64,000 nucleotides of DNA, taken from contig USOX01000004.1 of assembly GCA_900556485.1 (NCBI GenBank), positions 1 to 64,000 of the forward strand, written 5' to 3'. Each line of letters opens with the position of its first letter. Within the stretch, counting starts at the first letter, position 1. The DNA comes from an uncultured Dysgonomonas sp. (GTDB taxonomy: Bacteria > Bacteroidota > Bacteroidia > Bacteroidales > Dysgonomonadaceae). The notes below the pieces were generated by a model. It saw only the letters and a list, made by a program, of their open reading frames with translations. It made no database searches and was not told where the DNA came from. Below, one piece after another: positions 17,313 through 26,243 of this stretch. The translations under genes were made by a program, and so were the position numbers.

Positions 17313-18044
17313 ATGAACTTCAACATAGACCACAAAAGCACTATCCCCCTGCATATACAGGCAGAAGAGTTGCTCCGTACGCTTATTAAAAAAGATGAGT
17401 ATAAGAATGGTAAGCTACTACCTAACGAAGTAGAATTGTCTAAACAATTGAACATATCGCGTAATACTCTCAGGCAAGCTATAAACAAACTAGTATTCGA
17501 GGGCCTCCTTATCAGAAAAAAAGGATATGGAACCAAAGTGGCCAGCAGAAGTGTTCTTAGTGGTGCTAAAAACTGGATGAGCTTTTCTCAAGAGATGAAA
17601 ACCCTTGGAATAGAAGTTCAAAATTTTGAGTTACATATATCCTGGAAGCAAGCAAACGAAGAAACTTCTACATTTTTTGGCATTGAACTTGGAACACGCA
17701 TCTTGCATGTAGAACGTTTGCGAGGCAAAAAAGATTTACCTTTTGTTTACTTCATTTCCTCTTTTTCTCCAAAGGTTGGGCTAACTGGTAATGAAGATTT
17801 TACCCAACCACTATATGATATTATTGAAAAAGAAAAGGGTATTGTATTGAAAACGTCTAAAGAACAGATATATGCAAAACCTGCCGATAGTTTCCTTTCT
17901 GATAAACTTGAAGTAAACGTTGGCGATCCTATTTTGGTAAGAAAACGATTTGTATATGATGTAAATTCACAACCGATAGAATACAATATAGGTTACTATA
18001 GAGCTGATTGTTTTACATATACAATAGAATGCGAAAGAGAATAA
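17313..18044 (+). CDS. GntR-family regulator with UTRA domain
   Basis: A 243-residue HutC-type GntR regulator. The N-terminal winged helix (about residues 8-75) has L-P-N-E-V-E-L-S-K-Q-L-N-I-S-R-N-T-L-R-Q-A. The C-terminal UTRA ligand domain (about 90-240) has V-E-R-L-R-G, F-V-Y-F-I-S-S-F and I-E-Y-N-I-G-Y-Y-R-A-D. UTRA domains bind sugar phosphates or similar metabolites. It is divergent from the mannoside operon with a 107-bp gap that contains the promoter and palindrome. A sugar phosphate such as mannose-6-phosphate is a reasonable inducer, by inference. Confidence 0.92.
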   Translation: MNFNIDHKSTIPLHIQAEELLRTLIKKDEYKNGKLLPNEVELSKQLNISRNTLRQAINKLVFEGLLIRKKGYGTKVASRSVLSGAKNWMSFSQEMKTLGIEVQNFELHISWKQANEETSTFFGIELGTRILHVERLRGKKDLPFVYFISSFSPKVGLTGNEDFTQPLYDIIEKEKGIVLKTSKEQIYAKPADSFLSDKLEVNVGDPILVRKRFVYDVNSQPIEYNIGYYRADCFTYTIECERE

Positions 18045-18050
18045 GGTGTT

Positions 18051-18156
18051 GTTCCAAAAGCAGTCACCGACTTCGTTTGATTCACTCTGTTACATACTAT
18101 AGCATGCTCCTTCATGTCTGAAACTCAGATGCCTTGTTTCTGACTACTTTTAGAAC
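18051..18156. repeat. Imperfect 16-bp inverted repeat, 74 nt apart
   Basis: Arms 18051-18066 (GTTCCAAAAGCAGTCA) and 18141-18156 match in 14 of 16 positions as an inverted repeat. No ORF lies between them. It may be a small mobile-element remnant or a long hairpin in the 3' region of gntR. Confidence 0.45.
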
Positions 18157-18163
18157 TCCACAT

Positions 18164-18209
18164 GTAAAAAGACAAAGAAGCTACCTTCATATTGTTTTGA
18201 AGCAGCTTC
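18164..18209 (-). terminator. Probable terminator of the GH92-GH38 operon
   Basis: On the minus strand, a 6-bp GAAGCT/AGCTTC stem (18204-18209 with 18177-18182) is followed by the U-rich TTTGTCTTTTTAC (18176-18164), just after the GH38 stop. Confidence 0.45.
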
Positions 18210-18216
18210 CTTATCC

Positions 18217-21200
18217 TCATTCATTCACAACCAAAATATTCATAACCTCATAGGGCTTCATTAGTAAGCCGGAAGAATTTAAACGGCCTGTCACCTCTTC
18301 TTTATTATTACATTCAAAGACCTCTTTAGGGATAATCTCTTTCCATTGAATATTAAATCTGACCGTATTATCACTCTGATTAAACAGCCGAACAAAATAA
18401 CCATTCTGAGTAGGTCTGATCGTCGAAACAGCGACTTCATTTCCTCCTTCTAATTTAAATAAAGGGTTTATCTTCAACGAATGTTCAGACAATTGAACTA
18501 ATAGTTTTTGTGCAGCCTCAGCACCTTTCTTTTTAGCTTCATATAACTTGTCAGGGTTAAATGCTGATATTTCGTAATTGAATACAGCTTTTCCCGGCTG
18601 AGAAACTTTATAGTTAGTTGTCCACGAATTATTCATTATCCATGAATAGATAACCGGCGAAATATTAGCTGTCAAACGCCAATCGGTTCGGGCACCAGTC
18701 TCAGTCATCCAATCTTCGCCACTCATGTCGTTCAATTCAGCAAAAGGAGCATCAGATGTAGTTAACATTATGCCATATTTAGCATTTGATACTGATATCC
18801 CGTTCAAGACAGAAAAGAAGTTTCGGTTTGCACCTCTAAGTTGCTGCCTCTCCGGAAACATTGTCGCCCATGCCAAATCAATATTAATTTCAGGATTCTT
18901 TATTGCAAAAGGAAAAACAAAGCGCAAATTTTCAAAGACAATACTATCTGACCTATCTACCATATTCCGGATAAAAACTTTGTCTATCCCTCTGACTAAT
19001 GATATATCCCGATATAATTTTTCGCAGCCGGGAGCCTGCGATTCGATTCTGATTGTTGTTCTTAGCGAACCATCTTCAAGAATGGTGCATACAGCATTTT
19101 CTATTCCTCTTGGATTACGGGCATTTCTATTTGTATAAACAAAATCGTTTAAACCTGTCTTATCAGCATAATTAATTTCACTCTTACCAAATCTCAGATC
19201 AATTATATTTCCTGATTTTTCGTCAATCTTAAGAGAAACTAAACCATTATCCATGCTTGTTTTAGATATAGATAAACTTTTATTCTTCTCCGAAACGTTA
19301 GATTGGGTAATCTTAAAAACAGAAGAACCCAATGGAGGTATATCTTCAGCAACAAATCCCCAGTTCCCATTCGATAATTTTTGTAAAGGTATTTCCTTGT
19401 CTTTTTCATCCAGCAAAACACAATCACCTAAATCCTTATCTGTTGCAAATTCTACAAAATCGGTTCTATTCCACGAATTTGTATTAAATACATTGATATA
19501 ATTTGCCTTTCCAGGCTCATTTACCAATACCTTGTTTATTAATGAATGACTTATCGAATCAGCCTTTAATGCATAGCTCCTTTTTTCGTTCCATTGGTCT
19601 AACGTAAAGTCCGAATAAGGGTCTTTAAAACTGTTTACAGCTCCCCATGTATGTTCCGAAAAAAGAACCGCATATTTCCAACCTTGATGAAATAGACCTT
19701 TGGGATAACCTTTCTTTCTGAGCATAGACCAAAGTATCTCTGCCTGATTCAACCTTTCCGAAGCTCCACGATTAAGACTTAATTCGCATGCGGAAGAAGC
19801 TGCTCCATCATCCCAAAATGGGGATAAGTCGCCTGAAAGCATAGGAAGTTCATCTCCAAATCTTTCTTCAAATTCTTCGAACAACTCTTTTGTTGTAGAA
19901 ATATGGAATTTAGGATATTCATATGTTTCATTCCATTGTCGTATTATATCCGGCATATTAACATCAGGAGGCCCATTATCTCCATGTATTGTGTAGCGCA
20001 TATACGATATAGGATAAGGATACGAACTATCTTGTAAATCTTGCAGCACTCCCCAGATTGGATATAAATTATTCTCCGAAAGACGATCGTATATCCAGCT
20101 ATGAAACAAAGAATAGCCGGTTCCTGTAGCCCAATGCAACACTTTATCTTCGCCCGAAGGTGAAACCCAATAGAAAGGCTTATCTCCCCAAAAACGATGC
20201 ATGTACCCGACCCTGCTTCCTCCGGCAGGATAACTGGGTGTATAATTAGGAGCAGAGGAAAAATATCGGATACCATTTTGAGCAAAAGCTGATGTCATTC
20301 CCCATACTGCACCCGGCAAATCACTAAACATTGCTGTGTTGAAAGTCATACCTAATTCTTTTTCCAACAGTTGAGCATCATCAAACATGTGCATAAGTTC
20401 TTCCTGCTTACATATCCCTGTCAGAATACTACCTAAAGTAGCATCTATTCCGATTTGTCCGTTCTTGATTGCCACTTTAAGTTTCTCTGCTTTAGAAGTA
20501 CCTTTATATTTCTCCAGATAGCCGGCAATAGACCATGTGGCTTCCGAATTCCATTTAAATCGGGAACCGGAAGGATAATCTTTTGTTTTATCAGCCAATT
20601 CTATGGCTCGTTCCAAATTCGTCCACTGACGTTCCATTACCTCATGTTGCCTGTGCGTATAGCCTATATCCTGATGTGAATGTGCAAGAAAATGTAATTC
20701 CCACTTTCGCGCACCGGGAACAATAATGGTAGTATCAATACGACCTTGGACAGATTCTAATGTGATCCGGATATTTTCGTCATTCTCCATATACCCAGGA
20801 GAAAAAGTCATATTCCTTGAATAAATGCCAAGCGAAGATGGATCAATATTATATGACTCCACTTTATTTCCCTGATATATATTTATTTTAGCTGTTGCAC
20901 AAAGCCGTTGATCAAAATTAAGTACAAACTCTCTTATCGGACCTTTGTCTGTTTTCAAATAGCCTTGCGATGCTACCAATTTAACATTCTTGATTTTAGG
21001 TAATTGCCTATCATCCACTTTACTTTTTGTGTAAAAACGAATTTTACCTAATGCATAATAATTGATATTCTGATTGCGAAGTATAGCATCTTCTATTACC
21101 TGACTATCACCCGAATGATAATGATTACCCTCATTAACATCTGCAGTAATACATATTGACTTGATTTTTCGCCTTCCCAGATTTATATAGAAGTCTGCCG

Positions 21201-21672
21201 GTTGCGAAAACTTACCACCCGATTCGGGTATAATATGATAGTCTTTACTTCCATTCTTGAGCAATTCCCATTTTTCTCCATCTATTGTATATTCAATATA
21301 TACTTTATGGAGCCCTCGCTTAGTATGATCATTCTGATTATGATTCCATATCTGCAATAACTCTAACGGATACAATTTGTCAAAAGTGAAAAGCACCCAT
21401 GCTGCACCTTTCCTTACATGTACATTTGCCTGAGTTTCTGTTTCAGAAATGGCAGAAATCCACATATCGTTCCCAGTGTTGTTTTTTAGCAAACAATCTC
21501 TATCAAAACTACCATTACTAATCACATTACCAACCTCAAAGCCCGGATGCTCACTGCTAGCCGATACCTGTATCCTATTATCAGAAAGTGGCCTCAATAC
21601 GGCCACTTCCTTACTATTCATACTTACCTTAAAGCAAATAAATAATAGTAGTAGTACAATTATTCTTTTCAT
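18217..21672 (-). CDS. GH38 alpha-mannosidase with N-terminal carbohydrate-binding domain
   Basis: A 1151-residue exported protein. After a signal peptide, residues about 30-215 form an F5/8-type-C (CBM32-like) domain. The GH38 catalytic domain starts near residue 325, with the metal motif H331-S-H-Q-D335 and the probable nucleophile Asp451 in F-S-D-L-P-G-A-V-W-G. Later come S-E-H-T-W-G and a large C-terminal beta region. GH38 enzymes are zinc-dependent retaining alpha-mannosidases. The ATG at 21672 has a proper signal peptide; the in-frame start at 21696 lies inside the preceding GH92 gene. It is the second gene of the two-gene mannosidase operon. Confidence 0.9.
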   Translation of the reverse strand: MKRIIVLLLLFICFKVSMNSKEVAVLRPLSDNRIQVSASSEHPGFEVGNVISNGSFDRDCLLKNNTGNDMWISAISETETQANVHVRKGAAWVLFTFDKLYPLELLQIWNHNQNDHTKRGLHKVYIEYTIDGEKWELLKNGSKDYHIIPESGGKFSQPADFYINLGRRKIKSICITADVNEGNHYHSGDSQVIEDAILRNQNINYYALGKIRFYTKSKVDDRQLPKIKNVKLVASQGYLKTDKGPIREFVLNFDQRLCATAKINIYQGNKVESYNIDPSSLGIYSRNMTFSPGYMENDENIRITLESVQGRIDTTIIVPGARKWELHFLAHSHQDIGYTHRQHEVMERQWTNLERAIELADKTKDYPSGSRFKWNSEATWSIAGYLEKYKGTSKAEKLKVAIKNGQIGIDATLGSILTGICKQEELMHMFDDAQLLEKELGMTFNTAMFSDLPGAVWGMTSAFAQNGIRYFSSAPNYTPSYPAGGSRVGYMHRFWGDKPFYWVSPSGEDKVLHWATGTGYSLFHSWIYDRLSENNLYPIWGVLQDLQDSSYPYPISYMRYTIHGDNGPPDVNMPDIIRQWNETYEYPKFHISTTKELFEEFEERFGDELPMLSGDLSPFWDDGAASSACELSLNRGASERLNQAEILWSMLRKKGYPKGLFHQGWKYAVLFSEHTWGAVNSFKDPYSDFTLDQWNEKRSYALKADSISHSLINKVLVNEPGKANYINVFNTNSWNRTDFVEFATDKDLGDCVLLDEKDKEIPLQKLSNGNWGFVAEDIPPLGSSVFKITQSNVSEKNKSLSISKTSMDNGLVSLKIDEKSGNIIDLRFGKSEINYADKTGLNDFVYTNRNARNPRGIENAVCTILEDGSLRTTIRIESQAPGCEKLYRDISLVRGIDKVFIRNMVDRSDSIVFENLRFVFPFAIKNPEINIDLAWATMFPERQQLRGANRNFFSVLNGISVSNAKYGIMLTTSDAPFAELNDMSGEDWMTETGARTDWRLTANISPVIYSWIMNNSWTTNYKVSQPGKAVFNYEISAFNPDKLYEAKKKGAEAAQKLLVQLSEHSLKINPLFKLEGGNEVAVSTIRPTQNGYFVRLFNQSDNTVRFNIQWKEIIPKEVFECNNKEEVTGRLNSSGLLMKPYEVMNILVVNE

Positions 21673-21680
21673 ATGATAAC

Positions 21681-24600
21681 CTACTCTATACCCCAATTTT
21701 TATTTGGACTGCTACCCATTTCAACTACCAATGATCCGCCTTTCAGTATTTCCGAAGCCGGGAATTTAAATGAGTTCAACCTCTTACCATTCAGAGTAGC
21801 GCTTTGCACATATACATTCTTACGTGAAGCATTCTTTGCTTCTATCACGAATTTAGCTCCTCTACCATACCTTTTACCCAGATCAATCTCTATTTGTTCA
21901 AACATCGGGCTACCCAACTCATAAATTGGATCAACACGACATCCGCCATCAGTCTGGAAAAGTCCTATTGCAGCCATTATAAACCACGCGCTCATTTGTC
22001 CCTGATCTTCATCGCCCAGATAAGCATTAGCTATTCCATTTCCATAATACTTGTCAACAATAGATCTCGACCATTTCTGAGTAAGCCAAGGTTTTCCAAC
22101 CCAATTGAACAAGAACGCAAAGTGCATAGACTGCTGATTACCTTGTACTACCGGATAATCCCAATATTGATCGTTAGGAGCATTATACCGCCAAGGTTCG
22201 CTTGCTGCAAATCCCCATTCCAAACGCTCTAGAAAACGGTCTTTCCCAATCATTTCAGAAAGAGCCTTAACATCTTGAGGAACAAAATATGTCAATTGCC
22301 ATGCATTACCTTCTACATAATGATGATTTTTACCCGAATGGAAAGGGTTAAAATCTTTCTCTAATTCCAACTTGCTACTCTTCATACGGGCATAACCAGT
22401 TTCCGTATCTATAGCATTTTTCCACCAGTATCCTCTATCATTAAAGTACTCATAGTCTTTATTCTTACCTAAAGCCTTTGCGAACTGCCCTACAGTCCAG
22501 TCGTCGTACGAATACTCAAGAGTATTAGAGAAGCGTCCTTTATCCGTAGGTACAAACTTATATTCAAGATATGGAACCAAGTCTCTGTTTCCTGCAAACC
22601 CTCCTGCAACATGTGTAGCCGGTGTAGTCTGCATCTTTTTCGCAGCTTCGAACGCTTTCTCGGCGTCAAAATCTCTTATACCCATTTGGTAAGCTCCCAC
22701 AATAAGAGGTATTTCATGTTCTGCAACCATCACCGGAATATATTCCATTCCTGCCGGGCCTTTTGCCAACCAACCTGAAGCATCGTACATTGCAAGTTGA
22801 GATTTCACCCATTTAGAAGACCACTCAGGAGTAACAAGATTCCAAAACTGATTCAGGTTCCAAAAAGTATTCCAAAATGCATCACAACCCAAGGCAACAT
22901 CACCTTCTCCCTTCATCTTGTGCTTTGTTTCATCAGGTGCTATCCATTCACCATTTACATCACTCCATGTATTACGGCTGCAAATAGCTCTGTACATATT
23001 ACTGTAGAAGCGTAGTTTCTCCAGATAATCGTCAGATTTGATTGTCAATCTGTGGAAATAATCGTTCCATACATCCATCTGGTTTTTCACCACTGCGTCG
23101 AAGTTCCATCCAAATGGTTTGGATATTTCTGTCTCAAGATTCTCTGCCGCATTATCGATGCTCACCAATGACATACCTGTACGGATTTGCACTGTTTTGT
23201 CTTTCGAAGTATCAAACTCCACAAACATTCCCGCATCTTTCAGATTCTTACCACTAATGGTGAAAGTATTGTTCTTCACTTCGTTATTAATCCATCCGCC
23301 TACTTTCTTGATAGGCTTATCAAACTCCATTACAAAGTGTACAATGTATTCCTGATCGGCATCATTACTCCAAACATGCGGACGTGGCGAAATCTGATGG
23401 CTTCTGCCTTCTATACGATATTCACTAACTCTGTTTACCTCCACATCAAGCAATTGGTAATCATATTCCGCATTTATATGCAGGTCTATCATCACCCTGC
23501 CTTCATTCCCTTTACCATAAGTGTATTTTTGGAAACTACAACGGGTTGTAGCAGACACTTCTGCCCAGATATCATAATCAGATAGATATATCTTATACTT
23601 ACCTAAAGGTGATTCTTCTGTCGACTTATCCACTTCCGACCTGTACCCCGACGAAGCATCTCTTTCATCCCCTACTTTTATTTTCAAAGGTCCGGTAACA
23701 GGCAACGTACCTAGTCCACCCATTGTCCATTCGTGTATATGGCTAAAACAACCGATCGATTCAAATGTTGGTTGATAACCTGCCTGCCATCCCATATTCT
23801 GATTATCAGGACTCAGTTTCACCATACTGAAAGGCATCCATGGCCCTGGAGCTATCATCCAGCGGGAATGTGCTGTACCCATCTTTGTATCAACATAATC
23901 GGCCAGCGTTTGCAATTTCTGCTTATCCCTTATAACTGTCCCTTCCTCTTCCAGCTTACCATCTACATAAATTGCATAAGTACTTTTCTTCTGTTTAGTC
24001 ACTGTAGGCATAGGTGCCTCATATATATACCGAGCTGTATCTAATATTGCCGAAAATATTTGTTTGCCATCCAATTTCACTTCCAATTTAGGATTGCCAT
24101 CCAGATGTTCTACATCTATTAACAAAGGCTGCACTCGCCCTTTATTATTCAATTCATATTTTGCAGCTTCTACATTCCGAAGAAACACCTTGTCCGATTT
24201 TTTCAATAAGGCGTTATCTGGTCCTACAAGTTTAACCTGGTCAAATACAATCCACGAACCTTCCAAAACTGTTACAGATACACGATTCCCTCCTTTTTTA
24301 AAATCAGAAGAATTTAGTTCAAGTTCCAGAAGTTGCTCTTTCGCTTTTTGAGTAAAGCTTAAGGCTGTAGAATCGCTACCACCTTTTATATAGAACTTCT
24401 TGCTTTTTTCATTTACTGTCACTTTTACTAATGATCCCCCAGGATGATTATCAACAAGGTCTACTACTAATTTCCATTTTCCTTCTTTCGGATAACTGTT
24501 CAGACCGAACAGCATGTTCACTTCATGAGTTCTCCATCCCGATGTGCCCCAGGTTCCTCCCCAAGTATCACTCGGGCCAGGCATTATATAAGCAAAATCA

Positions 24601-24803
24601 GTCTTAATATCTGATTTACCAATCAAGAAATAACGGTCTTCGTAACCAAAATCTTTTTCTAAGAATCGCTTGTACTGATCAGGGCCCAAAGCAAATTCTG
24701 TGGCGGAATTATCATTCTCTCCAATTTGCCAAATAATCTTTTCTCCTTTTGCGTTGACCGTAAGAAGAAGAAATAAAAGAATTAGAAGGACATTTTTTTT
24801 CAT
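21681..24803 (-). CDS. Large GH92 alpha-mannosidase with N-terminal accessory domains
   Basis: A 1040-residue exported enzyme. Residues about 22-310 are beta-rich accessory domains that begin W-Q-I-G-E-N-D-N-S-A-T-E-F, a motif seen in Bacteroidota glycan lyases and hydrolases. The GH92 part starts near 315 (D-T-K-M-G-T-A-H-S-R-W) and carries M-P-F-S-M, V-E-G-N-A-W-Q and D-E-D-Q-G-Q-M-S-A-W-F. As in the GH92 at 11999, the canonical H-T-H-L-S-G is replaced (H-I-H-E-W-T-M-G-G) and H-G-N-E-P-S-H-H is Q-G-N-Q-Q-S-M-H. It heads the GH92-GH38 operon with its own promoter and palindrome. Confidence 0.9.
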   Translation of the reverse strand: MKKNVLLILLFLLLTVNAKGEKIIWQIGENDNSATEFALGPDQYKRFLEKDFGYEDRYFLIGKSDIKTDFAYIMPGPSDTWGGTWGTSGWRTHEVNMLFGLNSYPKEGKWKLVVDLVDNHPGGSLVKVTVNEKSKKFYIKGGSDSTALSFTQKAKEQLLELELNSSDFKKGGNRVSVTVLEGSWIVFDQVKLVGPDNALLKKSDKVFLRNVEAAKYELNNKGRVQPLLIDVEHLDGNPKLEVKLDGKQIFSAILDTARYIYEAPMPTVTKQKKSTYAIYVDGKLEEEGTVIRDKQKLQTLADYVDTKMGTAHSRWMIAPGPWMPFSMVKLSPDNQNMGWQAGYQPTFESIGCFSHIHEWTMGGLGTLPVTGPLKIKVGDERDASSGYRSEVDKSTEESPLGKYKIYLSDYDIWAEVSATTRCSFQKYTYGKGNEGRVMIDLHINAEYDYQLLDVEVNRVSEYRIEGRSHQISPRPHVWSNDADQEYIVHFVMEFDKPIKKVGGWINNEVKNNTFTISGKNLKDAGMFVEFDTSKDKTVQIRTGMSLVSIDNAAENLETEISKPFGWNFDAVVKNQMDVWNDYFHRLTIKSDDYLEKLRFYSNMYRAICSRNTWSDVNGEWIAPDETKHKMKGEGDVALGCDAFWNTFWNLNQFWNLVTPEWSSKWVKSQLAMYDASGWLAKGPAGMEYIPVMVAEHEIPLIVGAYQMGIRDFDAEKAFEAAKKMQTTPATHVAGGFAGNRDLVPYLEYKFVPTDKGRFSNTLEYSYDDWTVGQFAKALGKNKDYEYFNDRGYWWKNAIDTETGYARMKSSKLELEKDFNPFHSGKNHHYVEGNAWQLTYFVPQDVKALSEMIGKDRFLERLEWGFAASEPWRYNAPNDQYWDYPVVQGNQQSMHFAFLFNWVGKPWLTQKWSRSIVDKYYGNGIANAYLGDEDQGQMSAWFIMAAIGLFQTDGGCRVDPIYELGSPMFEQIEIDLGKRYGRGAKFVIEAKNASRKNVYVQSATLNGKRLNSFKFPASEILKGGSLVVEMGSSPNKNWGIE

Positions 24804-24821
24804 AGGTATTATTATTTATAT

Positions 24822-24833
24822 ATGTTCATACAT
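24822..24833. promoter_or_regulatory. Candidate GntR operator before GH92-GH38
   Basis: ATGT-TCAT-ACAT palindrome, 13 nt downstream of the -7 box. It is the reverse-centre twin of the site at 17209-17220. The 13-mer TATGTATGAACAT, in opposite orientations, is shared exactly. Confidence 0.55.
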
Positions 24834-24846
24834 ATCATTGAATGTG

Positions 24847-24877
24847 CAAATATATATGAAAAGTAAAAATGAACAAA
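24847..24877 (-). promoter_or_regulatory. Promoter of the GH92-GH38 operon
   Basis: Minus-strand -33 TTTG (24877-24874) and -7 TATATTTG (24854-24847) with a 19-bp spacer. The 14-mer ATGTGCAAATATAT around the -7 box is identical to that of the mannoside operon promoter. Confidence 0.65.
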
Positions 24878-25186
24878 TAAATAATCCAAAATATATTTAT
24901 TTTAACCACTCTATTTTCTTTTAAATCTCAAAAAAGGTGACACTGTACTCAAACGACAAGAAAACATATACATCTCATTATCAATATACATATTATCAAA
25001 AAGTGACAAAAGTAACACCTTTTGATTTATTTTTCATTGTCACTTTTTCCTTCTCCTGATTAGTAAACTTATATACTCTATATTCAATACTAATAATATA
25101 TAGATAAAGTTTAAAAGAAAAAAGTAAAGGACTGAAGATATACTCCAATCCTTTCATATAATAAGTAATAAATAATTATCTCAATA
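24878..25186. other. Non-coding gap between GH92 and lipoprotein genes
   Basis: About 310 bp beyond the GH92 promoter with no credible ORF. It holds the GTGACAAAAG-type inverted repeat at 24998-25048, a partial copy of the same motif near 24934, and a weak AAAGGA/TCCTTT hairpin near 25126-25155 that could end the lipoprotein transcript. Confidence 0.6.
24998..25048. repeat. GTGACA-type inverted repeat, copy 1
   Basis: Perfect 12-bp arms AAAAAGTGACAA (24998-25009) and TTGTCACTTTTT (25037-25048). A related copy lies at 30511-30569 with the same arms, an inner second GT(A/G)ACA and a T-rich right side. Confidence 0.65.
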
Positions 25187-25744
25187 TCAGCCTGCGTTGC
25201 TAGCCTTCAATTCTTTGGTGAATTCATTATACAAATTCTCGTAGCTCTTTATCTTTTCGGTTTTTGTGGAAAGCAATTGAAACATCTCTTCTCTTTTTTC
25301 TAACTCATCATTTTCGGCTTTTGCAGATTCCACTATCTCAATAAGTTCTTCACTTACTGGTTTTATCGTTTCACCTAATTTTACTAATTTCTCTTTTGTT
25401 TTAAGCAGCTTTTCGCATCTGGGATCAAAATTCAAGGCCTGCTTAGCCCAAGCGTCTGCAGCTTTGAGCTTCTTTAATATATCTTCTGTACTATCATAAA
25501 AATAATACCCCTGTTTTATTGCCCACTCTATATTCTGGGCTGCATCTAATGCATTATTCCAGCTACCTTCTCCGCAATGATTTGCATGGTGATATTCCCC
25601 ATAACAGACCATGGTACTATTAGTACTTCCCGATTCGCGGCCACTTTCTGCCGCGTCTATTTTATCACTTTTGTTAGTAGAGCCTCCGCAACTGATAAGG
25701 CAAATAACTGATAAAATAAATAAAATATGAAATCTCTTTTTCAT
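25187..25744 (-). CDS. Small coiled-coil lipoprotein of unknown function
   Basis: A 185-residue lipoprotein with lipobox L-I-S-C (Cys19) and a low-complexity Ser/Gly/Asp linker. A Cys/His-rich patch follows near residues 46-60 (M-V-C-Y-G-E-Y-H-H-A-N-H-C-G-E-G), and the C-terminal ~90 residues are Lys/Glu-rich helix with coiled-coil character. I do not recognise the family. It is monocistronic, with its own promoter at 25782-25813. The Cys/His patch could bind metal or form disulfides. Confidence 0.75.
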   Translation of the reverse strand: MKKRFHILFILSVICLISCGGSTNKSDKIDAAESGRESGSTNSTMVCYGEYHHANHCGEGSWNNALDAAQNIEWAIKQGYYFYDSTEDILKKLKAADAWAKQALNFDPRCEKLLKTKEKLVKLGETIKPVSEELIEIVESAKAENDELEKREEMFQLLSTKTEKIKSYENLYNEFTKELKASNAG

Positions 25745-25781
25745 AGTGTGTGTAATTTGTGTGAACTCTATTATTGTTAAT

Positions 25782-25813
25782 CAAAGATAAATATTTAATA
25801 CTGCCTTCACAAA
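25782..25813 (-). promoter_or_regulatory. Promoter of the small lipoprotein gene
   Basis: Minus strand: -33 TTTG (25813-25810), 20-bp spacer, and a perfect -7 TATCTTTG (25789-25782), 38 bp before the start codon. Confidence 0.6.
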
Positions 25814-25989
25814 TAATAAATATTATTATGTTAAATATCAATACAGCCCACCCTTAATAAATCTCAAAAGACGAACTTAAACAAAAACAATCAAGATTTG
25901 TTTCATTCTTATAGGGTGAAAAATAATTCTCATTACGCAAAAAGCTCGCGTATCAGCTATTTTACTTTGCAAATAAATTAAATAAAAAA

Positions 25990-26243
25990 TAACTGCTCTT
26001 GTTTTAAACAGGGACTTGCAAATTAAACAAGGTATTGCAGGGCAAGTCTCAAGAGGTTCGAGTCCTCGATGCTATTTGGGATAAGCATTGCTGTAAAGCA
26101 TCAGATTTAAGACTGACAAAAAGAAAAGAAGAACAGAACCATTGGTTCGAATCAGGCTGAAGCTTGCAAACTAAAGGATACCGTAAAAAAATATATGTTT
26201 TTACTTAATTGGGTTTCCCTTTTGCCTGATGTTTTTCTTTTTC
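25990..26243 (+). ncRNA. Candidate structured tRNA-like RNA upstream of slipin
   Basis: No ORF fits this stretch, but successive hairpins do. They are a 9-bp stem GGGACTTGC/GCAAGTCTC (26011-26019 with 26042-26050), a T-arm-like hairpin GAGG-TTCGAGT-CCTC (26053-26067), and GATGCT/AGCATC (26068-26073 with 26097-26102). A purine-rich linker and a second T-loop-like GGTTCGAATC (26144-26153) follow. A long rod closes the region: ATCAGGC/GCCTGAT (26151-26157, 26224-26230), AAAGG/CCTTT, ACC/GGT and GTAAAAA/TTTTTAC. The rod is followed by U-rich TGTTTTTCTTTTT, which looks like a terminator. A weak -7-like TTACTTTG lies at 25962-25969. The 5' end is uncertain. It could instead be a structured 5' leader of the slipin mRNA. 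Confidence 0.5.

Noticed and set aside
18045..18216. Insertion-sequence remnant with transposase
   Set aside because: An inverted repeat is present, but no transposase fragment is found in any frame.
21670..21696. Upstream ATG of the GH38 gene at 21696
   Set aside because: It lies inside the preceding GH92 gene and spoils the signal peptide that starts cleanly at 21672.
23187..23585. Plus-strand ORF of 132 codons opposite the large GH92
   Set aside because: It is antisense to a strongly supported enzyme gene and has no recognisable domain, signal peptide or upstream promoter.
26053..26153. A true tRNA gene at the TTCGA motifs
   Set aside because: Neither T-loop-like motif has a full 5-bp T-stem with acceptor, D and anticodon arms in normal order, so no standard tRNA can be folded.
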